Below are positions 5,719 to 11,666 of a DNA stretch of 11,666 nucleotides, piece by piece. This stretch comes from JBHEPS01 sp046261635 (GTDB lineage Bacteria; Acidobacteriota; Thermoanaerobaculia; Gp7-AA8): the NCBI GenBank assembly GCA_046261635.1, contig JBHEOL010000082.1:1-11666 (forward strand), given 5' to 3'. The translations under genes were made by a program, and so were the position numbers. Within the stretch, counting starts at the first letter, position 1. The number at the start of each line of letters is the position of its first letter. Under the pieces are notes generated by a model. The model had not been told where the DNA came from. It saw only the letters and a list, made by a program, of their open reading frames with translations, and did not search any database.

Positions 5719-6660
5719 TAAAAAAAAGGAGACCTTGCGGTCTCCTTTTTCGGTTCTTTCTCCCGGTGGTGAAGATTGGAGGTAGAACGCATTCAGAATG
5801 TATTCGAGCGGATTGACGGGGTTGTTGTCGAGGCGGACCTCGTAGTGGAGGTGGGGGCCCGTGCTGCGGCCGGTCGATCCGACGAAGCCGATCACGTCAC
5901 CGCGCTCCACGCGCTGACCCGGCTTCACGTTGAATTTCGAAAGGTGGGCGTAGCGGGTCGAGTAGCCGTTTCCGTGCGAGACGAAGACCACGTTTCCGTA
6001 GCCGTTCGCCCACTTGGCCTGGACGACGACCCCGTCGGCCGGAACGCGGATCGGCTGGCCGGAAGCGGCCGAGATGTCGACCGCTACGTGGCTGGAGCGC
6101 TCCCCGGTGAATGGGTCGCGGCGTCCGCCGAAGCCGTCCGTGAGGATCCCGCGAACCGGGACGATCGAAGGCGTCGAAGCGAGGATCTTGTTCCGCTCCA
6201 TCAGCTTCTTCTCGAGCAGGTTCAGATCGTCCGAAAGGCGACGCGAGTCGAAGCTCATCTTGTCGACTTCGTCGCGCTGCGCGCCGGTCGGAAAAGCCTC
6301 GTTGAACCGGATTCCGCCGACTCCGCCCGCCGTCCCCGCGTCCAGCGTGGGCACTCCGGCGATGATCGCCAGCTTCCGCGTCTTCTCTTCCACCGAGTGA
6401 ATCTGGGTCCGGAGCGACTCGACCGAACGGCTGAACTGCTCGTTGGCGACCTCGAGCTCGCGGTTCTCCCGGCGGAGCTTCGAAAGTTCCTGGGTCTGCG
6501 AAAGGGTCGTGAAGTACTGGTAGGAGAAGAACGTCGAAAGGCAGAGGGAAGTCACGACGAAGGATAGAACCGAGAAGAGCACTCGGTGGGACATCCGCAG
6601 CTTCCGAAACTTGGCTCGGGCATGCGGGACGAAAATGATCGTCGAGTAACGCCTGCTCAT
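5551..6660 (-). CDS. Membrane-anchored M23 (LytM-type) metallopeptidase with an abnormal C-terminal extension
   Basis: This 369-residue type II membrane protein should act on peptidoglycan or activate amidases in the periplasm. A basic N-terminus (RAKFRKLR) precedes one membrane helix (about 27-50), then a coiled coil (about 55-100), a second helical segment (about 140-160), and the M23 domain (about 165-290). Zinc and catalytic residues are intact: H191 and D195 (HVAVD), H239 (YAHL), H270 and H272 (HLHY). Homologous domains end near NPLEYIL, at residue 289. Residues after about 300 are unlike the family: they are encoded by the terminator stem (GDRKVSFFL) and then by repeat B, including the 16-residue tandem unit. 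The original stop has probably been lost. The start at 6660 has AGGAG upstream and a good promoter at 6722-6749. Confidence 0.9.
   Translation of the reverse strand: MSRRYSTIIFVPHARAKFRKLRMSHRVLFSVLSFVVTSLCLSTFFSYQYFTTLSQTQELSKLRRENRELEVANEQFSRSVESLRTQIHSVEEKTRKLAIIAGVPTLDAGTAGGVGGIRFNEAFPTGAQRDEVDKMSFDSRRLSDDLNLLEKKLMERNKILASTPSIVPVRGILTDGFGGRRDPFTGERSSHVAVDISAASGQPIRVPADGVVVQAKWANGYGNVVFVSHGNGYSTRYAHLSKFNVKPGQRVERGDVIGFVGSTGRSTGPHLHYEVRLDNNPVNPLEYILNAFYLQSSPPGERTEKGDRKVSFFLGAGGWGLGGRKNNGNTRAPAWGSCLCLNNGNTRAPAWGSCLCLNNGATPEAFPDP
5583..5686. repeat. Two perfect 48-base tandem copies plus an 8-base partial third
   Basis: Bases 5583-5630 and 5631-5678 are identical, and 5679-5686 repeats the first eight bases (CGTTGTTC). 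Because 48 is a multiple of three, the minus-strand M23 frame reads it as a twice-repeated 16-residue unit, NNGNTRAPAWGSCLCL. Perfect identity points to a recent duplication. Confidence 0.95.
5723..5750. terminator. Bidirectional intrinsic terminator, lying inside the M23 reading frame
   Basis: GGAGACC (5728-5734) and GGTCTCC (5739-5745) form a stem around the loop TTGC, extended by AAAAA/TTTTT to 12 base pairs. Minus-strand transcription ends in eight U (A-run 5720-5727); plus-strand transcription ends in five U. It serves the M23 gene on one side and the sugE region on the other. The M23 stop codon is about 170 bases beyond it. Confidence 0.9.
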
Positions 6661-6675
6661 TCCTGCTCCTGCGTC

Positions 6676-6719
6676 AATTTTTTAGAAAATTAGGGACCGG
6701 TGTCCCCAGAGGGACCGGG
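6676..6719. repeat. REP-like block in the M23 leader: AT stem-loop plus GGGACCGG pair
   Basis: AATTTTTTAGAAAATT (6676-6691) is a stem-loop, directly followed by GGGAC-CGGT-GTCCC (6693-6706), a second stem-loop, and by a second GGGACCGG at 6711-6718. A related block (GGGACCGG at 6932-6939, GGACCGG at 6947-6953, both around CCAGAGG) lies in front of pyrR. Similar AT/GGGAC hairpins accompany REP-associated tyrosine transposases in many genomes; no such transposase is in this window, so this origin is inference. On the minus strand the block lies in the M23 5' untranslated region. Confidence 0.5.
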
Positions 6720-6721
6720 CC

Positions 6722-6749
6722 ATTCTACGACTTGAAGATGCCGTGTCAA
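6722..6749 (-). promoter_or_regulatory. Sigma-70-type promoter for the M23 peptidase gene
   Basis: On the minus strand TTGACA (6749-6744) is a perfect -35 box, and TAGAAT (6727-6722) matches the -10 consensus at five of six positions, with a 16-base spacer. The expected start near 6715 gives a leader of about 55 bases before the ATG at 6660. This is the best promoter match in the window. Confidence 0.7.
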
Positions 6750-6755
6750 TTGACA
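6744..6755. promoter_or_regulatory. Perfect 12-base palindrome over the M23 -35 box
   Basis: TGTCAATTGACA is fully symmetrical. It contains a TTGACA hexamer on each strand, but only the minus-strand one has a good -10 partner. It may be an operator overlapping the M23 promoter, or chance symmetry of the -35 box. Confidence 0.45.
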
Positions 6756-6856
6756 TGGATCACAACCGGGCAGGGGCATTGGGCCCATCCATTTTTAAGT
6801 GCTTTGATCTCAGCCGGTTAAGGACAAGTGGCTTCGTTTCAATGGTTTCTGTGAAT

Positions 6857-6881
6857 ATTTTATGCTGATGTACCATAAAAT
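6857..6881. promoter_or_regulatory. Inverted repeat ATTTTATG-N9-CATAAAAT upstream of pyrR
   Basis: Two perfect 8-base half-sites flank a 9-base spacer in the only AT-rich part of the divergent region. The 25-base size suits a dimeric repressor operator. TAAAAT (6876-6881) could be a -10 box for the pyr genes, but no matching -35 box stands out. The assignment is tentative. Confidence 0.4.
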
Positions 6882-7137
6882 GGTCTGCTTCTTGCCGGGC
6901 GGGACGATTCGGTCGATTCAAATTGCCGAAAGGGACCGGCGCCAGAGGACCGGCATCTTTTCGTCAAAGCGGATCGTTGCGCCCCTCGCAAAAAAGGGGG
7001 GGCGGGAGGCGATCTCGACGTTCCGGAATCGACGTGCGGAGGTTCTCTCGTACCTTCATTCACAAGCGCGGAAACGTTCTGCTATTCTCCGCAGGCAGCG
7101 GAGCCACCGCTGTCCAGCCGCTGTGAGGGAATCCCGA

Positions 7138-7674
7138 ATGAAGACGAAAAAGAAACTTCTCGACGGCGCGAGGATGCGCCGGGCGATCCGCCGCATGGCG
7201 ATCGAGATCGTCGAGCGGAACCGCGGAACCGAGGATCTGCTGATCATTGGAATCCGGAGCCGCGGAGTGCCGCTGGCCGAGCGGATCGCGCAGCAGATCG
7301 AAGAGATGGAGGGATCGCCCGTCCCGGTGGGCATCCTCGACATCACGCTCTACCGCGACGATCTGACGACGATCGCGCCGCAGCCGGTGGTCAAGCCGAC
7401 CAAGCTCCCGCAGCCGATCGACGACAAGATCGTGGTGCTGATCGACGACGTTCTCTACACGGGGCGGACGGTGAGGGCCGCGCTCGACGCGCTGATCGAT
7501 TTCGGGCGGCCGAAGTCGGTCCAGCTCGCCGTCCTGATCGACCGCGGGCACCGGGAGCTTCCGATTCACGCCGACGTGGTGGGCAAGACGGTCCCGACGG
7601 ACCGGCACGAAGTGATCAAGGTCAAGCTCGAGGAGATGGACGGCGAGGACGAGGTTCTCATCCAGGAGCAGTAG
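7138..7674 (+). CDS. pyrR: PyrR: pyrimidine operon regulator / uracil phosphoribosyltransferase-type protein
   Basis: This 178-residue protein is of normal PyrR length. In Firmicutes PyrR binds pyr leader RNA when UMP is high, and many members also convert uracil and PRPP to UMP. The PRPP-binding loop VVLIDDVLYTGRTVRAAL (about residues 100-117) is intact, as is the IGIRSRGVPLA segment (about 37-47). Further PyrR-typical stretches are DITLYRDDL and the C-terminal GKTVPT. The ATG at 7138 has GAGGGA about seven bases upstream and fits the family N-terminus. It opens the pyr cluster with pyrB and pyrC. Since I could not find a classical attenuator upstream, RNA-based control of this operon is plausible but unproven; outside Firmicutes, PyrR may act only as an enzyme. 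Confidence 0.95.
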   Translation: MKTKKKLLDGARMRRAIRRMAIEIVERNRGTEDLLIIGIRSRGVPLAERIAQQIEEMEGSPVPVGILDITLYRDDLTTIAPQPVVKPTKLPQPIDDKIVVLIDDVLYTGRTVRAALDALIDFGRPKSVQLAVLIDRGHRELPIHADVVGKTVPTDRHEVIKVKLEEMDGEDEVLIQEQ

Positions 7675-7719
7675 GGCCGTCCCCAGGCGGCCTGGGTGGC
7701 CGCAGCAAACGAAGGAGAC

Positions 7720-8673
7720 ATGCGGATCCAGACTTCAGCCCTCCGATCGAAGGACTTGCTCGGCATCGAGCCGCTCACTCCCGAGGAGATCTCACTGATT
7801 CTCGACACGGCCGAAGGCTTCAAGGAAGTCTCGGAGAGGCCGGTCAAGAAGGTCCCGGCCCTTCGCGGGCAGCTGGTGATCAATCTCTTCATGGAAGCAT
7901 CCACGCGCACGCGCGTCTCGTTCGAGATCGCGGAGAAGCGTCTGTCCGCCGACACTCTCGGGTTTTCGGCCTCCGGCTCGTCGGTCGAGAAGGGGGAGAC
8001 CCTGATCGACACGGCGCAGAACCTGATGGCGATGCATCCGGACATGATCGTGATCCGGCACAAGCATCCCGGGGCGCCGAAGATGCTGGCCGACCTGCTT
8101 CCGGCGTCGATCATCAACGCGGGGGATGGGGCGCACGAGCACCCGACCCAGGCGCTGCTCGACGCGTTCACGATCCGGGAGAGGCTCGGTCGGCTCGCCG
8201 GGGTGAACGTCTCGATCATCGGCGACATCGCCCACTCGCGCGTGGTTCGCTCGAACATCCACCTTCTGACGAAGATGAAGGCGAACGTGACCCTCGCCGC
8301 GCCCCCGACGCTGATGCCGGCCGAGGTCGAGCGGATGGGAGTTCGCGTCGTGCACTCGCTCGACGAAGCTCTCGAAGGGGCGGACGTGGTGATGATGCTG
8401 CGGGTCCAGATCGAGCGGCAGGGCAAGCTCTCCTTCCCCTCGCTCAGGGAGTATTTCAACACCTTCGGCCTCACGCCCGAGCGGCTCGCCAGGGCGCGTG
8501 AAGACGTGATGGTGATGCATCCCGGGCCGATGAACCGGGGGGTCGAGATCTCCTCCGACGTCGCCGACGGGCCGTATTCGGTCATTCTCGAGCAGGTCAC
8601 CAATGGGGTCGCGGTGCGGATGGCCGTCCTCTACCTGCTGACCGGCGGGCATCTCACGGAAGGCCAGGGATAG
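7720..8673 (+). CDS. pyrB: Aspartate carbamoyltransferase catalytic chain
   Basis: This protein of 317 residues from the ATG at 7720 joins carbamoyl phosphate and aspartate in the first committed step of UMP synthesis. The carbamoyl-phosphate motif is FMEASTRTR (STRTR at 61-65; most members have EPSTRT, here Ala replaces Pro). The loop lysine is in SSVEKGE (K91). Further motifs are HPTQALLD (from 141) and HPGPMNRG (267-274). No PyrI regulatory chain is in view, in keeping with a PyrR/PyrC-linked class. Start choice is uncertain: AAGGAG lies only two bases before this ATG, so an in-frame GTG at 7696, giving eight more residues, is possible. It lies 45 bases after pyrR and three bases before pyrC. 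Confidence 0.95.
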   Translation: MRIQTSALRSKDLLGIEPLTPEEISLILDTAEGFKEVSERPVKKVPALRGQLVINLFMEASTRTRVSFEIAEKRLSADTLGFSASGSSVEKGETLIDTAQNLMAMHPDMIVIRHKHPGAPKMLADLLPASIINAGDGAHEHPTQALLDAFTIRERLGRLAGVNVSIIGDIAHSRVVRSNIHLLTKMKANVTLAAPPTLMPAEVERMGVRVVHSLDEALEGADVVMMLRVQIERQGKLSFPSLREYFNTFGLTPERLARAREDVMVMHPGPMNRGVEISSDVADGPYSVILEQVTNGVAVRMAVLYLLTGGHLTEGQG

Positions 8674-8676
8674 CCG

Positions 8677-10032
8677 ATGAATCTGCTCATACAGAACGGC
8701 CGCGTCATCGACCCGGCGCAGGAGCTGGACGAAAAGCTGGACGTGTTGATCGAGGACGGCGCGATCGCCCGCCGCGGGCGGGGCCTCAAGGCTCCGGCCG
8801 GGGTGGAGACGCTCGACGCGGCGGGGCTGGTCGTCTCGCCCGGCTTCATCGATCTGCACACGCATCTTCGCGAGCCCGGGCAGGAGCACAAGGAGACGAT
8901 CGGAAGCGGGACGCGGGCCGCGGTCGCCGGCGGCTTCACGGCCGTCTGCGCGATGGCGAACACGAATCCGCCGAACGACGAGCGCGCCGTGACCGAGATG
9001 ATCCTGGCCGAGGCCGCCCGCCACGGGTCGTGCCGGGTCTATCCGATCGGAGCGGTGAGCAAGGGGCTCGAAGGTGAGGCGCTCGCCGAGCTCGCGGACC
9101 TCCGCTCGGCCGGCTGCGTCGGATTCAGCGACGACGGCCGTCCCGTCAGCAACGCGCTCCTGATGCGGCGTGCGCTCGAGTACGCCCGGATGCTCGGCGT
9201 CCCCGTCATCGCCCACGAACAGGACCTCGATCTGTCCGAGAACGGCGTGATGCACGAGGGATACGTCTCGACCGTGCTCGGCATGCGCGGCATTCCGGCG
9301 GCGGCCGAGGATACGATGACCGCGCGCGACGTGGTGCTCGCCCGGTTGACGGGGGCGCATCTCCACATCGCGCACCTCTCCACGCGCGGGGCCGCCGAGG
9401 CGGTCCGGCAGGCGCGCAGGGAAGGGCTCCACGTCACCTGCGAGGCTTCGCCGCACCACATCGCCCTCACGGACGAGGAAGTCCGCTCCTTCTCGACCAG
9501 CTTCAAGATGAATCCCCCCTTGCGCCCGGAGGAGCATCGCTCCGCGCTGGTGGAGGCAATCGCCGACGGGACCGTCGACGTCATCGCCACCGACCACGCC
9601 CCGCACCATCCCGACGAGAAAAACGTCGAGTTCGATCTGGCTCCCTTCGGGGTAATCGGGCTCGAGACGGCATTCGCCGTCTGTCACGACATCCTGGTCG
9701 CGCGCGGGAAAGCGATCGATCTGGCTCGCCTGATCGAGCTTCTCTCGACCGCGCCCGCGAGGATCTTCAACCTTCCCGGCGGAAGTCTCGAAGACGGGGT
9801 CCGCGCCGACGTGACCATCGTCGATCCGTCCGCCGAGACGACGTTCAACGCGCCGTGGGTATCGCGCTCGCGGAACTCTCCGTTCGCCGGCCGCAGTTTC
9901 CGCGGGAGGGTCGTCGCGACGATCGTGGGCGGCGAGGTGCGATTCCGTGCCGCCGATGCCCCGCAGAAGGAGAAGCCGCCGCGCCAGAAGGCGGCGTCGA
10001 CGGCGAAACCCTCGGGAAAGCGCCGGAAGTGA
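8677..10032 (+). CDS. pyrC: Dihydroorotase, class I, with basic C-terminal tail
   Basis: This 451-residue amidohydrolase cyclises carbamoyl-aspartate to dihydroorotate. Metal ligands correspond to those of Aquifex aeolicus dihydroorotase: H61 and H63 (DLHTHLREPG), D153 (GFSDDG), H180 (IAHE), H233 (IAHLST) and the catalytic D306 (ATDHAPHHP). The enzyme ends near residue 424 (GGEVRF), the usual family length. The last 27 or so residues are a Lys/Arg/Pro/Ala-rich, probably disordered tail ending GKRRK. That tail also carries the start of the next gene, so it may partly reflect selection for overlap. The ATG at 8677 has AGGGA upstream and follows the pyrB stop by three bases. Class I dihydroorotases often associate with aspartate carbamoyltransferase, which fits the pyrB neighbour. 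Confidence 0.95.
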   Translation: MNLLIQNGRVIDPAQELDEKLDVLIEDGAIARRGRGLKAPAGVETLDAAGLVVSPGFIDLHTHLREPGQEHKETIGSGTRAAVAGGFTAVCAMANTNPPNDERAVTEMILAEAARHGSCRVYPIGAVSKGLEGEALAELADLRSAGCVGFSDDGRPVSNALLMRRALEYARMLGVPVIAHEQDLDLSENGVMHEGYVSTVLGMRGIPAAAEDTMTARDVVLARLTGAHLHIAHLSTRGAAEAVRQARREGLHVTCEASPHHIALTDEEVRSFSTSFKMNPPLRPEEHRSALVEAIADGTVDVIATDHAPHHPDEKNVEFDLAPFGVIGLETAFAVCHDILVARGKAIDLARLIELLSTAPARIFNLPGGSLEDGVRADVTIVDPSAETTFNAPWVSRSRNSPFAGRSFRGRVVATIVGGEVRFRAADAPQKEKPPRQKAASTAKPSGKRRK

Positions 10033-10424
10033 ACCCGCCTTCCTCATCCAAGCGGGTCGTCATCGTCGACGACTCGGTCGCATTCTGCGACCTCTGGGAG
10101 AACATCCTCGAAGAGCGTTACGGCCTGGCGGCCGAGGTCGAGACCTACCGGCACCCCTACGACGCGCTTCCCAAAGTCGACCAGACCATCGACCTGCTGA
10201 TCGTCGATCTCGAGATGCCGGGGATGGACGGGCAGAAGTTCGTCGAGTACGCTCGTCAGAAGGGGCTGCCCGCGAAACGGATCCTGGTGACTTCCTCGCA
10301 CCCGGCGGAAGAACTGCACCAGAGGTTCCGGATCGGCGAAACGATCGCCGTGCTCAACAAGACCGAGCCGAAGCAGCAGGAAGCTTTTCTGATGATTCTC
10401 GATTCCATCATGCGGAGAAAGTAA
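10029..10424 (+). CDS. Stand-alone response regulator receiver protein (CheY-like)
   Basis: This 131-residue single-domain protein has the complete phosphorylation set of a receiver: acidic pocket D14/D15 (VIVDDS), phospho-acceptor D60 (IVDLEMPGMDG), T88 (LVTSS) and K111 (LNKTE). There is no output domain, so it should act by protein contact, as CheY-type proteins do. The start is a GTG at 10029 whose last bases form the pyrC stop (GTGA), a four-base overlap that suggests translational coupling. The in-frame open stretch before it is pyrC shadow. It lies 25 bases before pilT; single receivers near pil genes often steer twitching motility, so a role with PilT is a reasonable guess. The cognate kinase is not in the window. 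Confidence 0.9.
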   Translation: MNPPSSSKRVVIVDDSVAFCDLWENILEERYGLAAEVETYRHPYDALPKVDQTIDLLIVDLEMPGMDGQKFVEYARQKGLPAKRILVTSSHPAEELHQRFRIGETIAVLNKTEPKQQEAFLMILDSIMRRK

Positions 10425-10449
10425 GATCCGGCCGGAGACCCTGACGAAC

Positions 10450-11666
10450 ATGACATCATCCATGAGCGCGGCCACGGCGCCGATCGAGCTGAACGACCTG
10501 CTCGCGTTCGTCGCGCAGAGACAGGCCTCGGATCTACATCTCAAGCCGATGCGGCCGCCGCTGCTGCGGGTCCAGGGAAAGCTCGTCCCGGTCCGCTCCG
10601 AGCCGCTCAAGCCCGCCGATCTCGAGCGGATGCTGATGCCGATCCTCACGCCCGCCCAGCGCGAGCGGTACGACAGGAATCTCTCGGTCGATTTCGGTTA
10701 TGGCGTTCCCGGCGTCGCGCGTTTCCGCGCGAACCTCTACACCCAACGCGGGACCGTCGCCGCCGTTTTCCGCCGGATCCCGATCCAGATCCTCGGCATC
10801 GACGAGCTCGATCTCCCTCACGCCGTCCGCGACCTCACTCAGCTTCCGGAGGGGCTCGTCCTGGTGACCGGTCCGACCGGCTCGGGCAAGTCGACGACCC
10901 TAGCCGCGATGGTCTCGGAGATCTCGCAGCGCGACCCGGTGCACGTGGTCACGATCGAGGATCCGATCGAGTTCCTCTTCGGCGACCGCACGGCTGCCAT
11001 CTCCCAGCGCGAGGTCGGTACCGACACGCCGAGCTTCCGCGAGGCGCTCCGCAACTCGATGCGGCAGGACCCGGACGTGATCATGGTCGGCGAGATGCGC
11101 GACACCGAGACGATCGGCACCGTGATGACCGCCGCCGAAACCGGTCACCTGGTCCTCTCGACCCTCCACACCAACAGCGCCGCGCAGACCATCGACCGCA
11201 TCATCGACGCGTTCCCCGCCGGACAGCACAAGCAGGTCCGCTCGCAGCTGGCCCTCGTTCTGCGCGGAATCATCTCGCTCCGCCTCGTCCGCACGGCGGA
11301 CGGATCGATGACCGCCGCGGTCGAGATCCTCAAGACCTCGCCGAAGATCTCCAAGCTCATCGAAGAAGGCCACACCAAGGAGATTCTCGAGGAGATGGAG
11401 GGCTCGGTCGGCTTCTACCGGATGCAGACGATGAATCAGAGCCTCATCGCCCTGCTCGTGCATCAGCGGATCTCCTACGAGGAGGCGATGGCGCTCGCGA
11501 CCGACCCGGACGACCTCTCGCTCAAGCTCCGGAAGATGTTTCCCCAGATCGAAGAACGCGCGCGCCAGGGAGGTGCGAACATGCCGAGCCAGTCCGATTT
11601 TTCCCAGATTCTCGAGCTGATGGAGATCAAGAAGCTCTACGACGAGCAGCAGGAGAACTTCCGCCA
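10450..11666 (+). CDS. pilT: Type IV pilus retraction ATPase PilT (3' end outside window)
   Basis: At least 405 residues are visible. PilT is the hexameric cytoplasmic ATPase that depolymerises type IV pili and drives twitching motility. Visible motifs are Walker A GPTGSGKST (141-149), the Asp box TIEDPIEF (from about 169), Walker B VIMVGEMRD (210-218) and the His box HLVLSTLHT (233-241). PilT proteins usually end near 345-370; this one continues with QIEERARQGG and an acidic, helical ILELMEIKKLYDEQQE segment, and no stop occurs before the window edge. The ATG at 10450 has GGAG 12 bases upstream, a long spacing; a second in-frame ATG is at 10462. A PilB-type extension ATPase is less likely because the N-terminal region is short and the GEMRD signature is PilT-like. 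Confidence 0.9.
   Translation, partial: MTSSMSAATAPIELNDLLAFVAQRQASDLHLKPMRPPLLRVQGKLVPVRSEPLKPADLERMLMPILTPAQRERYDRNLSVDFGYGVPGVARFRANLYTQRGTVAAVFRRIPIQILGIDELDLPHAVRDLTQLPEGLVLVTGPTGSGKSTTLAAMVSEISQRDPVHVVTIEDPIEFLFGDRTAAISQREVGTDTPSFREALRNSMRQDPDVIMVGEMRDTETIGTVMTAAETGHLVLSTLHTNSAAQTIDRIIDAFPAGQHKQVRSQLALVLRGIISLRLVRTADGSMTAAVEILKTSPKISKLIEEGHTKEILEEMEGSVGFYRMQTMNQSLIALLVHQRISYEEAMALATDPDDLSLKLRKMFPQIEERARQGGANMPSQSDFSQILELMEIKKLYDEQQENFR

Larger units (their letters stand above)
6661..7137. other. 477-base divergent regulatory region between M23 and pyrR
   Basis: Besides the sites listed separately, this stretch contains a C-run/A-run/G-run hairpin (CGCCCC at 6980-6985 with GGGGCG at 6999-7004) and the second GGGACCGG pair at 6932-6953. 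The pyrR frame stays open back to an ATG at 6862, but these 92 extra codons do not resemble PyrR and lack a ribosome site, so I read them as leader. I looked for a PyrR-type attenuator (TCCNGNGAGG loop with terminator). Only CCCCAGAGGG at 6704-6713 is close, and it lies over 400 bases from pyrR without a T-run terminator. Confidence 0.5.

Noticed and set aside
5776..6567. 263-codon open frame on the plus strand
   Set aside because: It is antisense to the M23 peptidase domain, and no family features are visible.
6750..6755. Plus-strand TTGACA as the pyrR promoter
   Set aside because: No -10-like hexamer lies 15-19 bases downstream; the sequence there is GC-rich.
6661..7137. Classical PyrR attenuator before pyrR
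   Set aside because: No loop matching TCCNGNGAGG exactly and no terminator stem with a T-run close to the pyrR start were found.
6862..7137. N-terminal extension of PyrR to an ATG at 6862
   Set aside because: The 92 extra codons resemble leader DNA, have no ribosome site and exceed the family length; the ATG at 7138 fits PyrR.
7792..10047. 751-codon open frame on the minus strand
   Set aside because: It is antisense to pyrB and pyrC, which have complete catalytic motifs; its composition is shadow-like.

Overview
The window looks like a chromosomal stretch of a GC-rich, free-living, didermous bacterium with type IV pili. The gene content (pyrR-pyrB-pyrC, a stand-alone receiver domain, PilT with a long C-terminal tail) and the many small GC-rich intergenic repeats suggest Acidobacteriota or a neighbouring phylum. 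That placement is inference only; no rRNA or clean marker gene is present.

Layout. 1-251: the start of a second, minus-strand RNase D-like gene and an inverted, slightly diverged copy of the NTase/RNase D junction found again at 754-881, followed by a short non-coding spacer. 252-1960: a degenerate nucleotidyltransferase-fold gene overlapping an RNase D gene (rnd). 2067-4855: thioredoxin reductase (trxB) overlapping a 601-residue Rossmann-fold protein of unknown function. 4857-5718: a patchwork of accreted DNA holding two copies of a G-rich palindromic repeat, a small guanidinium/SMR exporter gene (sugE/gdx type) with codon use unlike its neighbours, and the wreck of a four-helix-bundle (23S rRNA intervening-sequence type) gene. 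5551-6660, minus strand: a membrane-anchored M23 (LytM-type) peptidase whose reading frame runs through its own intrinsic terminator into the repeat. 6661-7137: a 477-base divergent regulatory region with a good minus-strand sigma-70 promoter, several inverted repeats and a REP-like block. 7138-11666: a plus-strand run pyrR-pyrB-pyrC-receiver-pilT, tightly packed, with the pilT gene cut by the window end.

How the genes work together. PyrR, aspartate carbamoyltransferase and dihydroorotase are control and early steps of UMP synthesis; carbamoyl phosphate synthase is not in view. The receiver protein overlaps pyrC by four bases and precedes the twitching-motility ATPase PilT, so the end of the pyrimidine unit is co-expressed with motility genes. 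TrxB and the 601-residue protein overlap by one base and are probably made together. The M23 peptidase is the only long gene on the minus strand apart from the partial copy at the left edge.

No clear new defence or mobile system is visible. The points most worth a second look are the inverted duplication at the left edge, the M23 frame that has no stop before its terminator, the repeat/four-helix-bundle patchwork, and the conserved-looking but unnamed partners of RNase D and TrxB.
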